Below are positions 47,701 to 55,616 of a stretch of DNA of 64,000 nt, piece by piece. A program made the position numbers and the translations under genes. The stretch comes from Ptychodera flava (Eukaryota; Hemichordata; Enteropneusta; Ptychoderidae). A model generated the notes under the pieces. It made no database searches. It was not told the origin of the DNA and saw only the letters and a list, made by a program, of their open reading frames with translations. The stretch lies in NCBI RefSeq assembly GCF_041260155.1, contig NC_091929.1, forward strand, positions 28,966,462 through 29,030,461, given 5' to 3'. How positions within the stretch are numbered: position 1 is the stretch's first letter; every line of letters starts with the position of its first letter.

Positions 47701-48117
47701 ATGTCAATGAATGACTACAATAGTATGTCTCTAGAGGGCGCTATTCTAAAATGACAGCACCTACTGTTCTGACAAGCCCAGTGTATAACCCCACATCCTG
47801 AAATGACTAACCTTTTTGCCTGATCTCTGCCACTTCCACAGGGCGAGGGCATGACATTCGAGTTTCCAGATATCTATCCTGAGGAGAAGAAGGATCAGGA
47901 GAAGGACATGATTGAAAATTTGAAAAAGGAACAGAAGAAAAAAGACGCATCGTGGGCGCGGGAAGGTGGACTTCCAGGCTGGTTCAGTCTTGACAAATGT
48001 ACTGACTCTGTATTCTCAGAGTTTTTTTCCACAAATGCAAAGACTTTCTATCATATTTTGTCTAGACTCAGACTTGTGTTTCACCACAGTTTGAAAACTG
48101 CTTTTTTATGTGTGTAG
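26872..48117 (+). CDS. MRPL23: Mitochondrial ribosomal protein uL23m (MRPL23), four exons
   Basis: Component of the large mitoribosomal subunit, located near the polypeptide exit tunnel in the mitochondrial matrix. Recognised from YRLWSPGNPQNRVFFTDFYM, EMTKFDIKNYLQKIYNV, RRIKPEPDYKMAYVTL and GEGMTFEFPDIYPEEK in order, and GGLPGWFSL near the end, all lining up with the uL23m family. Exons are 26872-26888, 34586-34708, 38042-38196 and 47842-48117, and phases fit except inside exon 3. Exon 3 is two bases short: one base lost after IYNV and one in the A-run before NRRIK. Both are at homopolymers, so assembly error is more likely than a pseudogene given intact splice sites and conserved protein on both sides. 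The C-terminus extends about 32 residues past the usual end (WFGL in human). Span includes introns. Confidence 0.93.
28684..29075. repeat. ~80-bp minisatellite, five units
   Basis: Units begin near 28688, 28766, 28842, 28922 and 29007 with ACCATGGATATGCCC. They contain CTCATCAAACCATTGTAGAT and TCTAAAAATATAATCTTC. The unit is about 80 bp with 10-25 percent divergence. It is non-coding, inside MRPL23 intron 1. Confidence 0.85.
29155..29585 (-). mobile_element. Element B copy 1, interrupted by a nested TTAA MITE
   Basis: Reverse-complement relative of 32275-32628. Shared blocks include ATTCAGACTGTCAAA, CTACCACTTTTGGGGG, CCATTTTGAATTACAAATAT, TTTATTCTTGATTTTGAAAG and GAGGAAAGTTTGAGCAAA. A 93-bp element (29240-29332) is inserted at a TTAA that is single in the other copy. 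Confidence 0.8.
29240..29332. mobile_element. Complete 93-bp TTAA MITE (TTCACC family)
   Basis: Begins TTAACCCTTTCACCCCCAG and ends TGGTGGTGAAAGGGTTAA, giving imperfect inverted ends CCCTTTCACC/GGTGAAAGGG with TTAA on both sides. The interrupted host element shows a single TTAA at the equivalent place in its paralogue (32542-32545), which is direct evidence of TTAA target duplication. Confidence 0.85.
29903..30003. mobile_element. Fragment of the GTCGGAACTGCGC foldback family
   Basis: AACATGTTTTAACTTTCATC followed by AATCATCAACGTACC and GAGCCGAGTTCTGATGAC matches the right half of the element at 55850-56064. The left half is missing here. Confidence 0.65.
30575..30745. repeat. Three-copy ~58-bp tandem repeat
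   Basis: ACCAGnGTGTGTGTTTTCAG, then TGCTGGGACATGTAGTTCCT and a GATCTGTTGGGG block repeat three times with a ~57-bp period. Confidence 0.85.
32275..32628 (+). mobile_element. Element B copy 2 (empty-site copy)
   Basis: 354 bp with ends TTAAGGTAG and CTACCTTAA. It is inverted relative to 29155-29585 and lacks the nested MITE: CCTAGAACTTTAAAATAACC here corresponds to the two flanks of the 93-bp insertion there. No ORF. It is probably a non-autonomous transposon. Confidence 0.8.
32717..33693. mobile_element. ~977-bp inverted-repeat element
   Basis: Bounded by TAAGGTGGTTGGAAAGGCTA and its reverse complement TAGCCTTTCCAACCACCTTA, perfect over 20 bp. The interior is AT-rich with no long frame. Target duplication is not clear; TA is possible. 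Single copy in the window. Confidence 0.75.
34586..34708 (+). CDS. MRPL23: MRPL23 exon 2
   Basis: 123 bp, acceptor ttttcttttattacag, donor GCAGA|gtaagt. With the last two bases of exon 1 it encodes RYRLWSPGNPQNRVFFTDFY, then MALMSPTQPTPPNQVWFKCP and AE. This is the N-terminal beta-strand part of uL23m and aligns without gaps to the family's YRLGGPQLRVF region. Confidence 0.93.
34740..34960. repeat. Three-copy ~70-bp repeat with CAATAAAT
   Basis: TCTGCAATTATCAATAAAT recurs at 34751, 34821 and 34890 with GTTTGACAGATTTGnnAGTATCTG between. It lies just after MRPL23 exon 2 and carries AATAAA-like signals in each unit. These could act as intronic poly(A) sites, but there is no evidence that they do. 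Confidence 0.75.
35461..35684 (-). mobile_element. Family A TTAA MITE (copy 4, reversed)
   Basis: Ends TTAACCCTTTGAGTGCTGTAA and TTTGGCGCTCAAAGGGTTGAA. The body is typical of the family. It lies in MRPL23 intron 2. Confidence 0.85.
35750..35812. repeat. (GT)n microsatellite
   Basis: An interrupted GT run of about 60 bp in MRPL23 intron 2. Confidence 0.95.
36388..36663 (+). mobile_element. Family A TTAA MITE (copy 5, with internal insertion)
   Basis: 276 bp between TTAACCCTTTGACGGCC and a degraded right end GTGCTCAAAGGATGATTAA. It is about 50 bp longer than other copies because of an internal tract containing GACCCTCAAGGGTC, itself a small palindrome. Confidence 0.75.
36903..37382. mobile_element. 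~480-bp TIR element (TTTCACACC...GGTGTGACA)
   Basis: Left GGGCCCTTTCACACCATGACGATTTTA and right TAAATCGTCAAGGTGTGACAGAGCC are imperfect inverted repeats of about 28 bp. The interior is unusually rich in CpG and TACG (CGTATACC, GTCGACCTCGCCGC) compared with the AT-rich surroundings, and contains several CATACGCTGG/CCAGCGTA pairs. Non-coding. Confidence 0.7.
38042..38196 (+). CDS. MRPL23: MRPL23 exon 3, two apparent -1 frameshifts
   Basis: 155 bp, acceptor catcctgtctccccgcag, donor ACGCTG|gtgagt. It begins EMTKFDIKNYLQKIYNV in one frame. After GTGC at 38088-38091 the homology moves to the frame reading VARVNTRVVFAKVWRDHK. After the AAAA run at about 38144 it moves again to RRIKPEPDYKMAYVTL. 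Each change equals one missing base in a homopolymer (CC read as C, AAAAA read as AAAA). The exon is exactly two bases too short to link the phases of its neighbours. As assembled, translation would stop at TAG 38094-38096. Confidence 0.88.
38751..38968 (+). mobile_element. Family A TTAA MITE (copy 6)
   Basis: Left terminus lost (starts at GGCCAATGTCAATTTTTGTT). The right end reads ATCAAAGGGTTAA. The interior matches the family closely. Confidence 0.8.
41083..41306 (+). mobile_element. Family A TTAA MITE (copy 7)
   Basis: Sits within the dispersed duplication at the same place as copy 11 in the partner, so insertion preceded the duplication. Right end CAGAGGTTTTTAA, left end CTTTTGAGCACCAAAG. 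Confidence 0.8.
41814..42035 (-). mobile_element. Family A TTAA MITE (copy 8, reversed)
   Basis: Ends TTAACCCTTGAGTGC and GGTACTCAAAGGGTTAA. It is absent from the partner copy of the dispersed duplication, so it inserted later. Confidence 0.85.
43783..44006 (+). mobile_element. Family A TTAA MITE (copy 9, best preserved)
   Basis: 224 bp with intact TTAACCCTTTGAGTGCC and GCACTCAAAGGGTTAA ends. The body is very close to copy 1, making it a good seed for a family consensus. Confidence 0.9.
47345..47572 (-). mobile_element. Family A TTAA MITE (copy 10, decayed)
   Basis: Recognisable by CCACCAAAATGTTTGTGC, ATAATTTTGGACTAAATTGA and ACTGACTTTGGTTCTCAAAGG. Both termini are degraded. Confidence 0.65.
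47842..48117 (+). CDS. MRPL23: MRPL23 exon 4 with C-terminus
   Basis: Acceptor ctctgccacttccacag, phase 0. It encodes GEGMTFEFPDIYPEEKKDQE, a lysine/glutamate-rich helix, and GGLPGWFSL, the conserved end of uL23m. The frame stays open for 32 more residues (starting DKCTDSVFSEFFSTNAKTFY) to TAG at 48115. The family normally ends at the WF motif, so this tail is either lineage-specific or a sign that a nearby stop was lost by the same kind of indel seen in exon 3. Confidence 0.9.
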   Translation, partial: GEGMTFEFPDIYPEEKKDQEKDMIENLKKEQKKKDASWAREGGLPGWFSLDKCTDSVFSEFFSTNAKTFYHILSRLRLVFHHSLKTAFLCV

Positions 48118-48257
48118 GTATTTTATAAAGGACTGACTAGAAATACTTGATGTTGTGCAAAAAATGATAGCTTATGAAAGGTGCCTATATGAAACTGTTT
48201 ATTGACCTGAAAGAATACATTCTTTCTTATGTAGTATCACTTGGAAAACTTGAAAAA

Positions 48258-48263
48258 AATAAA
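48258..48263 (+). terminator. MRPL23: Poly(A) signal for MRPL23
   Basis: The first canonical AATAAA after the stop codon, 141 bp downstream, giving a short 3' UTR usual for ribosomal protein genes. Confidence 0.5.
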
Positions 48264-51200
48264 GACCAGACTTTCATATTATCTTGAAATGATTACAGAA
48301 AGAAGCTTTCATATACTGGTGATACAGTAATGGCAGTTCTTTCACAGTGCAGACTGCAGTCATAGATTGAGTTGGCCTATACAGGTTTCATTAGCTTTAA
48401 GCCACTGTTTAAGTGATGATGTTCTGCTTGTGAAATATTTTGCCCACTTCTACTGCCAAAATCATGGTGAAATGCCCAGTGCTTAATTGTTATACACAGT
48501 CTGTACGACATTCGTGTGATGACCACAGTTTTTTAGGCCAGACTAGAATTTATTTGTCAACAGTAACACTGCATATTGTATTGTACACACCTCACTGTCA
48601 ATGTCCCTGGGCCAATGCTTTGTACAATTCAGTGTACTTTATGGAGGAGAGGAAAATGTTTTTATTTTCCCGAAGAAAAGTTTACAGTGAAAATATCATC
48701 CAGAGTTGGAGCAATTGCCCGTTCAAAGCCAGACAGAGTGGACAAAATTGTCTGCTATGTACTATTTGCACACACCAGTTATGGAGGGTCTTTATTTGAC
48801 TGTCCACATCAAAAATCCATGTCTAGTTCATGTATATCCCCTGCAGCTGGGATTTGTTTGACAAGCTGCCTCTTCCTTTTAGTTACTGCTGTGTACATGT
48901 GAGAGTGATGTCATCATGAAGTGCAGGCATTATTAAAGAGAAGTTTTTGTAGATTTCAAGAAATGGGTTTCAGTGTAAATAAAATTGAATTTGAACGAAA
49001 AAATCCTTGTCATAGTTGATTTTCAACCCCCCCCCCCCCCCAATTTGAATGTGTATGGTCAACCCCTGTAACAAAGAACAATAGGATGATTTCACTTCAT
49101 AGTAGTGCGAGGGGTTTGGGATGATAAAGGAGAGGGATCTCAATTCCCAGGTAGCTATCGTTCTATTGGTCAATGCAGATCACCTGATGTGGAGGGACAA
49201 ACCATTCGCACTTCCAAAACCTTGGTGGAAAGTGTAGCAGCCAGATTTCTATACAAGAATGTGAAAATGTTGGAGGAGAAAGTTGCTTTCTATGTCTTAA
49301 AAATCATAACTTGAAATGTCAAAAATATGGGGAGGTTTTGATGAGCTCTGTCAAAGGGTCAGTTTTTCTAATGTAAATGTTACATCTCCAAATTTTGACT
49401 TGGTAATCGGAGACTGTTCCTCATATTTTCTGTGAAGGATTGGTACGTTTTGAGTCCATGTGTTAAATTCTTGTAGGTAGAATTCTACATGCTGTGCATT
49501 TTTACCTATTTTAAATATGTAATTTTTTTATCTACTATAGACTATAGTCTATAGAAGCTATTGGGATGGTCATCCGTCCGGCGTCAGTCTGTATGTATGT
49601 ATGTATGTATGTATGTATGTTTGTATGTATGTCCGTTTGTGAGGCGTCCGTCCACTCAAATATCTTGAGAACCGCAGTACTAACTGATTTGATATTTGTT
49701 GCGTAGATGAAAAATATGATTTTGAGAAACTGTTTTTTTTAATTTTTTGATATTGTTGAAAATAGGCAAATTAATGCCAAAAAAGGTGTTTTTGATAAAA
49801 AATCTTCTTCTTCATAACCGCTGGTCAGACAGCTTTGTTTTTTGGTATACAGGTCCCTAGGGGTAACCCAACTTAGATTTGTTCAAATTGTGATGAAATA
49901 TGCAAATGTGTATTTTTAAGGAATTTTTTGTCATTTTTGGTCAAAATTTGACTTACATTGTATGTAATTCTTGTACTGTATAAACCCTATCAATTCACCC
50001 AGAAAAAAATAATTAATATGATTTTAAATAATTGAATTAATTAGGAAATCATCAAAGCCAAAATAATTTTAGTGTAGAAAAGGCAACTTTCCTGAATCCC
50101 AACTTTGACATATTCTGAACCGTCATTTATTGTGCCCTGTATGTTATCTAAAAGAAATTGCTCAAAATAGTCAATAGAGATAGAGATAGAGATAGAGAAA
50201 GTTCTAATTTCCATTTATGGTTGACTTGGTAAGGATAAAATAAATTACTTTCTGAGGAAAAAAAATAGTGGTCAATTAAAAGAGTGCTCAAAGTGATAGG
50301 GTTTTTATGGTAAAGCAGGGCTATAAGATTCCTCATGTTCTATTTATAGCAATTATGCAATCTGTGTAAACAGTGCAATGAAAGTTACATGATTCCTTAT
50401 AATGCTTTTGATGACCTTGAACTTCTTAAGTTTCAAACATTTGTCTCTTCAGTGTGCTTTCTCTGAGTATGTACAGTCTCAACTTATTCAACAGAACTTA
50501 CTTACAATGTTAATCAAAGATATCCACCTTCTTCATCAATACATGTGCCACAAAAGGTTATTCTCTACATAACACAGCAGAGCTCTGTCAACTGTTGAGT
50601 TGCTTGTTCTTTCAAAACCGCTGGTCAGACAGCTTTAATATTTGGTTTACAAGTCCCTAGGATGACCTAAGTGAGATAATTTCATACAGTCAGGAAATAC
50701 TTAATTTTGTATCCATGTCTATAGTAGCTTCAGGGACTTTGGCCCTATGTTTTAATTTCTCAATTTTCATGTCTAATATGGCGATAGGAACTTGAGGGAT
50801 AAGTATCCGTTCTCTGTGTGGATAACCTCAGCAAAAGTGAGTGTTGAGTTGTCACATGACTTGTTAAACTTGAGTGTTCTCCAGTACTTTGTGACCTTTC
50901 AACGTATTTGAATGTGCTTTAATTGCTCTTTGCTTTCAACGTGGAACACTTAGTTTGCTCTCGAACCATGTATGTATATTATAATTGTATAAAGTTAGTA
51001 CTGATTGCATTCGACTAGATAATGGGCTAGAGCTTTTTATTCGACAAGATCACATATATGGGTACATGTATTTGAATCCGTGGTGCTTGCAACAATTTTT
51101 TTTCAAGAAGATAATCCAACAAAGTGGCAAATAAAACAAATCTACGTAACTGTGAATGTGTCAAGCGATTGAGTCACAGGCCGAGTGAGCAGCGCCTCCA

Positions 51201-51520
51201 TGTGCTCAGTCGATACGAAAACGAAAGGTGTAGTACATTGAGGTGAGGGCGCAGTGTATTAAAGGGCAAGGGTTAAGGATCAAGAGAGGCATTTCAAACT
51301 AGCCCTTGCACCATAGGTTGGGCTAAACGTACCGAACGGTGTACTGCTAGATGGAGCTGTAGTGGGAAGTTGGAAAGTACTTGATACCATTTTCTTTTTT
51401 TTTTCTTTTCACCCTTTCCTGTTTATCGGTTTTAGCCGACCATGCTTTTGTGCACAGGATTTCTCTGTCGTTTTCCATGATACTTAGTCTTACAAAGCAA
51501 TAAATTATGTTACCTGGCAG
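48264..51520. other. Intergenic region between MRPL23 and the pentraxin gene
   Basis: No supportable gene. Two overlapping plus-strand frames of 108-119 codons at 48.44-48.90 kb have no family features and cysteine-rich random composition. It contains a C-homopolymer (49027-49041) and the repeat element at 49.5-50.8 kb. The promoter of the pentraxin gene should lie in the last few hundred bases, but no clear core element is seen. Confidence 0.6.
49535..50760. mobile_element. Composite repeat with (GTAT)n head and internal direct repeats
   Basis: CTATAGACTATAGTCTATAG leads into CATCCGTCCGGCGTCAGTC, a GTAT tract (49591-49632) and TCCGTCCACTCAAATATCTTGAGAACCGC. The phrase AACCGCTGGTCAGACAGCTTT, then a TTTGGTnTACA..TCCCTAGG block, occurs at 49818 and again at 50618. 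A right boundary near CTATAGTAGCTTCAGGGACTTTGGCCC is suggested. Non-coding interspersed element; exact ends are uncertain. Confidence 0.6.
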
Positions 51521-51640
51521 GTGAAAAGAATGGTCAGCCCTTGGGGTCACTTCGACCATGGACAGAAATATTGTATGCAAATAAGATGTGCAGTGCAAAC
51601 AAACGTCTTACCGGAACTCCCCAGTACATGCAGAAGGAAA

Positions 51641-52142
51641 ATGGCTAGAAAACGTCACTTACGGCAAGTATTCTTTGTTCTGCTGTATATCAGTGTCTTT
51701 TCTATCGAAGGGGCATTGCTTCAAAATAGCGAATGTTTGTCTGAGGACAATTATTGCTCAAGATCCGACATCTGTGCCTACGTTTTCACTTTCAACATTA
51801 ACGGTGATGGCAGCTGTCCCGACCTAAAACAGGCGATCAACAAAGTGGAAAACATCGAGACCGACATTACACAACTGGGGGTGAGAATTGAGAATACAGA
51901 CGCCGAAATTGAGATCATGAAACAAGAACAAGATAACACACAACAGTCAGTTCACCAACATTTTGATATTATTTCGTACCTCTTGGATGAGGTTGCAAGA
52001 ATGTCAGAAGAGATTGGTTATACACGGGACGCCATTGAGACGAAGAGGGAGAGAATAAAAGATCTGCAAACAAGATTAGACGAAAAAGACGAACGAATCT
52101 ACCTGTTGCAAAATGAGCTGTCCAAGCACAGCTCTCGTCATG
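51641..52142 (+). CDS. Pentraxin exon 1: signal peptide and coiled coil
   Basis: Starts at ATG 51641 (A at -3, G at +4), chosen because it begins directly before basic residues and a hydrophobic signal core. An in-frame ATG at 51530 would add 37 residues lacking signal features. Coiled coil: KQAINKVENIETDITQLGVR to KRERIKDLQTRLDEKDERIY with regular I/L/V heptads. Ends CATG|gtaatt, phase 1. Confidence 0.85.
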
Positions 52143-53186
52143 GTAATTAAATATCTGAATTACTTTATAAGACCAAAGAAAGTATATTCTTTGTTTTGCG
52201 CGTTGGTTTTAAGAATTTTTCAGGAAAAACCGTGACACACAAACATGTTTTTCAGTCTGTTTACACTCAATCGTATTTTAATCATAGATCATGTGAAACT
52301 TGTGTCCAGATCCGTATCCGCATCTGCATCAATCTCGACATAAAGATTGTACAGCAGCTTGGCGTGGATAATTCTAACCTAGCTAGAGAGTCTCTGAGTC
52401 GTTACCCCCCCCCCCCCCCCCCCCCCCCGTGGCTATTTGTCAGACTTCCTAGCTAGGCTATAATTTTCCATGCCGCGCAGCAGTCTCTATGCGGGTATTG
52501 TACATGCATACCACAGGCGCTCGAGAGCCGAGTAATCGCTAAATCGACGATCTATCGATCCCGTACTCGATTTGCCAGCCACTGCAACCTAAATACTCAT
52601 TGCAGTGGCGGGCAGATCGAGTACGGGATTGATAGATCGAGCCGATTTCGAAAATCGATCGATTTAGCAGACTAGCCAGCTCACGTGCGCCTGTGATGCA
52701 TAGCTCCATCAAGTGATGCGAGAAGAGAAATCTATCGTTTGTGAGCTAAAAGCAAATAATGACTGAAGGCTATATATTAAACAGTGTATAGACCTTTTTG
52801 TCACTACAATAAACATATCGTTACAGTATATTGTTATTTTCTTTATGTGAATATAGCAATCTGCTCATTGCAAAGGTTGTGTCTAAGGCTTTGTTACAAT
52901 CTGGAATTTATTTTCCTAAGCTTAATTTCACGATAAAAGATGCAAAATTGGTCCACTATGCAATCGGTTCTACAAAATTTGTTCTTAATAGTTTCAATGG
53001 ATTTGCGAGCGCAAGTCTTACATGTAGGCCTAATGTCGGTGCAATAAAGTGCGATGCCAACCTTGGTATGATCGATCGATGTAACGAGTTCGTGTATCTG
53101 ATTAACTACAATTCATAATTCAACCATTATTATTTGTTCATATTTTGGGTACGTGTGTGGGGGGGGGGATATGTGTGTATTCTTAC

Positions 53187-53266
<80 letters not shown>

Positions 53267-53358
53267 CAATAGGACACTGCTCTGAGTCACGACAGAAAGA
53301 GTTCAACATTATTACCTGACTATAACTGAATACATGCACACACACATACACACACACA

Positions 53359-53408
<50 letters not shown>

Positions 53409-54973
53409 AAACACACTCATCTTTATTTTATTTTGTAGACAAACTGTCGACAATAAAATTAATGAGTACGGACACGAATGTAATCGTTTCAACACCTGTT
53501 CCTGATCTATCAGAGCTCACCGTTTGTTTATGGATGAAATCAAATGGAAGCGATGAAAAGGCCGGACTTGTGTCGTATGCTGTCACAGCAAACGCGAATG
53601 AATTTCTTCTCTTCTACCGTCACGATGTTGTCCATCTATGGGTGCAGCAGCAACTTAAAATTGATGCACCTCCGTTGAACGATGATCAGTGGCATCACGT
53701 GTGTGTCACGTGGACGTCAATTGAAGGCAGGTGGAGACTCTACCTGGATGGCACCCTTGAAAGGGCAGGAACGGGTCTGAGTGGGGGAAGAGCGGTGACT
53801 GGAGGAGGCTTACTGGTGTTAGGGCAAGATCAAGATTCGGTTGGTGGAGGATATGACGCTGACCAGGCTTTTATAGGGGAGATGACTGCCTTCAACATGT
53901 GGTCAAGATCTCTGAACGATGTTGAGATCGCCCAGGTTGCTAAGAATTGCTCTATTGGCGGTGATGTCTTCGCCTGGAATAATATCGATCTTCATATAGG
54001 CGGCGATGTGTCTCTCCAGGTCGCCAATGTTTGCTGTAAGTACAAACACTGTCACTGACATTCACTAAAGGGCAGGGGGTTGTCGGAACTGCGCTCATAA
54101 GTCGCTGGGGACCCGACGACCGATGTAAACTATGTCCAAGGTACGTTGGCGATTGATGAACGTTAAAACATGTTTGTTATAATGTACATCGTAAAATTTA
54201 AATGTTGCAGCTATGTTGACATGATGCATCTATATAATGTGCATGAAATACATTGTTTGTAAACAAGAAAGTCGCACATGCGCAGTTCCGACGACCCTTC
54301 CCATTTAAAATCAAACGGATGACACACAAACAACCGTCAAATGACGTACAAAGAATCCGATTGGAACTAATTTGGGATAATTGGATGGTGAAGTAATTTC
54401 TATTTAATCTGCAAATGTAACCTCATCCATTTTTCTCTTTTAGTTACACACTTGATTTTATGAGTAATTTGTAATATTGCAACATTCAGCTATAGGGCAG
54501 CTGACACCTTTGATAAATTTGCAAAATATGACGATCCAATTATCCCAAATTAGTTCCAATCGTGTTCAAGGAAAACATCAACTTTATCGTGGTTGTTTTA
54601 TCAATGTTTACCAGTATAACTTTTTTTCACGTAAACCTATTGACAGCAAGTTGCTGTCAATAGGTTTCGGCAAATCATTATCTACCGCGTCTTTGTTATT
54701 TGATGTTGTCGATATGGAGGTGAAAAAGAAACAAGAACGGATTACTCTTCATAAAAAATTCAAATGTATTAAAAATGTTTTCCTTTATTTCTGTGTTCAC
54801 AGATAAACAATGATGTAGAATTTCTGCTTTACGCTCTCCATAGCGTCCATCAGCCACGTACAGCAGTTGCCTCAAATCTTATAAATTAAGGACATGCTAA
54901 ATTAGAATATGTATATTGCTTTGTTGATTACTTGCAGTGATTGACACTACTGTTTCTTCTCTCTGTACAGGAT
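51641..54973 (+). CDS. Secreted coiled-coil pentraxin (neuronal/long-pentraxin-like)
   Basis: Predicted 366-residue secreted protein; the span includes introns. Order: signal peptide (about 1-24, RQVFFVLLYISVFSIEG), a short cysteine-containing segment (SECLSEDNYCSRSDIC), a coiled coil (about 70-165), then a pentraxin domain (about 170-366). The signature HxCxTWxS is at 254-261. Calcium-site residues seem mostly kept: QDQD at 297-300, D307 and Q310 match the usual E-Q-D/E/Q set, and N221 is kept while the preceding aspartate is replaced by A220. Pentraxins form calcium-dependent rings that bind microbes, debris or synaptic receptors. The coiled coil suggests higher oligomers as in long and neuronal pentraxins. 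Phases fit across the intron. The stop TGA would form across the second splice junction (T|GA at 54035/54971). Confidence 0.88.
52511..52697. mobile_element. Nested foldback element in pentraxin intron 1
   Basis: Arms of about 39 bp at 52549-52587 and 52600-52638 pair almost perfectly (GATCTATCGATCCCGTACTC with its mirror) around a 12-bp loop. Outer ends CACAGGCGC and GCGCCTGTG form a second inverted pair, and further TCGAT/ATCGA segments pair between. It would fold into a very stable hairpin. Confidence 0.85.
53189..53265. repeat. (TA)n microsatellite
   Basis: About 77 bp of alternating AT, in pentraxin intron 1. Self-complementary and likely unstable. Confidence 0.97.
53333..53404. repeat. 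(CA)n-(CT)n compound microsatellite
   Basis: A CA-rich tract passes into a pure CT run of 44 bp shortly before the pentraxin exon 2 acceptor. Confidence 0.95.
53439..54035 (+). CDS. Pentraxin exon 2: complete pentraxin domain
   Basis: 597 bp, acceptor ctttattttattttgtag, donor TGCT|gtaagt. It encodes KLSTIKLMSTDTNVIVSTPV through DGGSDEKA-type loops, WHHVCVTWTS, WRLYLDGTLERAGTGLSGGR, GQDQDSVGGGYDADQAFIGE, MTAFNMWSRSLNDVEIAQVA and FAWNNIDLHIGGDVSLQVAN, ending in VC. A single exon holds the entire domain, as in vertebrate pentraxins. If not spliced, the frame ends eight codons later at TGA. Confidence 0.92.
54078..54296 (+). mobile_element. GTCGGAACTGCGC foldback MITE (copy 1)
   Basis: Ends GTCGGAACTGCGC and GCGCAGTTCCGACGAC are inverted repeats. 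The interior includes GTTTGTAAACAAG and AACGTTAAAACATGTTTGTT. A reversed copy is at 55850-56064 and a partial copy is at 29903-30003. Confidence 0.85.
54358..54562. mobile_element. 205-bp MITE with perfect 29-bp TIRs
   Basis: The 29 bases at 54358-54386 (starting CGATTGGAACTAATTTGGGA) are exactly complementary to 54534-54562 in reverse. Perfect arms indicate a recent insertion or selection on the hairpin. Non-coding. Confidence 0.88.
54633..54667. repeat. 35-bp perfect palindrome
   Basis: AAACCTATTGACAGCAA and its exact reverse complement are separated by a single G. It lies in pentraxin intron 2 after the 205-bp MITE. Confidence 0.9.
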
Positions 54974-55345
54974 CATATTCGACGACTTTTACCAGATACC
55001 GTGTCGAGAGCTCTTGAATTAGACTTGCTAGCCACATCTCACCATGTTTGTTTGATGATTCATAGGTTACGTGGACTAAATATTCAAGACAAAATCTAAG
55101 GTTAGATTAACTTTGACAACTTTCAAGAGATAAAACTTGAACACGACGACAATCCTGTTTCCCAGTGATAAGTTACACAAGGAAGTATGAAAAGTTAAAT
55201 ACACCAGTGACGCAACCACTTGTTACCACACAGGAGAGCTCAAATTTATCAAGTTAACCAGTACTAATTCAGGTCCTGGGTTATCGCCTAAACTTGCAAA
55301 TTTAACGTCTTTGAGTATCATGCAATAAATTGCAAGACAGGTAGC
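54971..55345 (+). other. Probable pentraxin 3' UTR exon
   Basis: Acceptor tttcttctctctgtacag with a strong pyrimidine tract. Joined to exon 2 its first two bases complete TGA, so the rest is untranslated. The first AATAAA downstream is at 55324-55329. The 3' boundary is a guess. Confidence 0.5.
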
Positions 55346-55590
55346 ATCTTTGAAGCAAACAAACATTATGAATATAAGTTATTTGATACATGAACTTTAT
55401 AATTTTTTGCGAAAGTGTCCTTTGTAATGAATACTAAACCAGCACCGTCAGATTTTGAACATACTACATGCATGATACAGACACACAGACTGACAGGTAG
55501 ACAGGCATGCGATGCACACATACGTACAGACATACATACATACACAGACAGACAGAAAGACAGACATGCACATACAGACAGAGACAGACA

Positions 55591-55616
55591 CATACATACA
55601 TACATACATACATACA

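Larger units (their letters stand above)
38197..47841 (+). other. MRPL23: MRPL23 intron 3
   Basis: 9.6 kb with gtgagt donor and ctctgccacttccacag acceptor. No further exon is supportable. It holds six family A MITE copies and one member of a ~2-kb dispersed duplication. Sequence near 43.15-43.27 kb (GTGATGCATTTTGT..TAACTAC) resembles 38.37-38.44 kb, suggesting more old repeat copies. Confidence 0.75.
52143..53438 (+). other. Pentraxin intron 1 with simple repeats and a foldback element
   Basis: 1.3 kb. It contains a C-homopolymer (52406-52428), a foldback element (52511-52697), a G-run (53159-53168), a TA tract (53189-53265) and CA/CT tracts (53333-53404) ending only about 35 bp before the exon 2 acceptor. 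A plus-strand open frame at 52831-53118 has no recognised content and no splice fit. Length variation of the CT tract could affect splicing of exon 2 (inference). Confidence 0.8.
54036..54970 (+). other. Pentraxin intron 2 packed with foldback elements
   Basis: 935 bp between gtaagt and tttcttctctctgtacag. It holds an inverted-repeat element at 54078-54296, a 29-bp-TIR element at 54358-54562 and a 35-bp perfect palindrome at 54633-54667. These elements account for nearly half of the intron. Confidence 0.7.

Noticed and set aside
48440..48902. Two overlapping plus-strand open frames of 108-119 codons
   Set aside because: No domain, no signal, no splice partners, and overlapping frames of similar length point to chance downstream of MRPL23.
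52831..53118. 95-codon frame inside pentraxin intron 1
   Set aside because: No splice sites in phase and no known motif. Exons 1 and 2 already join in frame without it.
53130..53495. Open frames across the (TA)n and (CT)n tracts
   Set aside because: They are translations of microsatellites.
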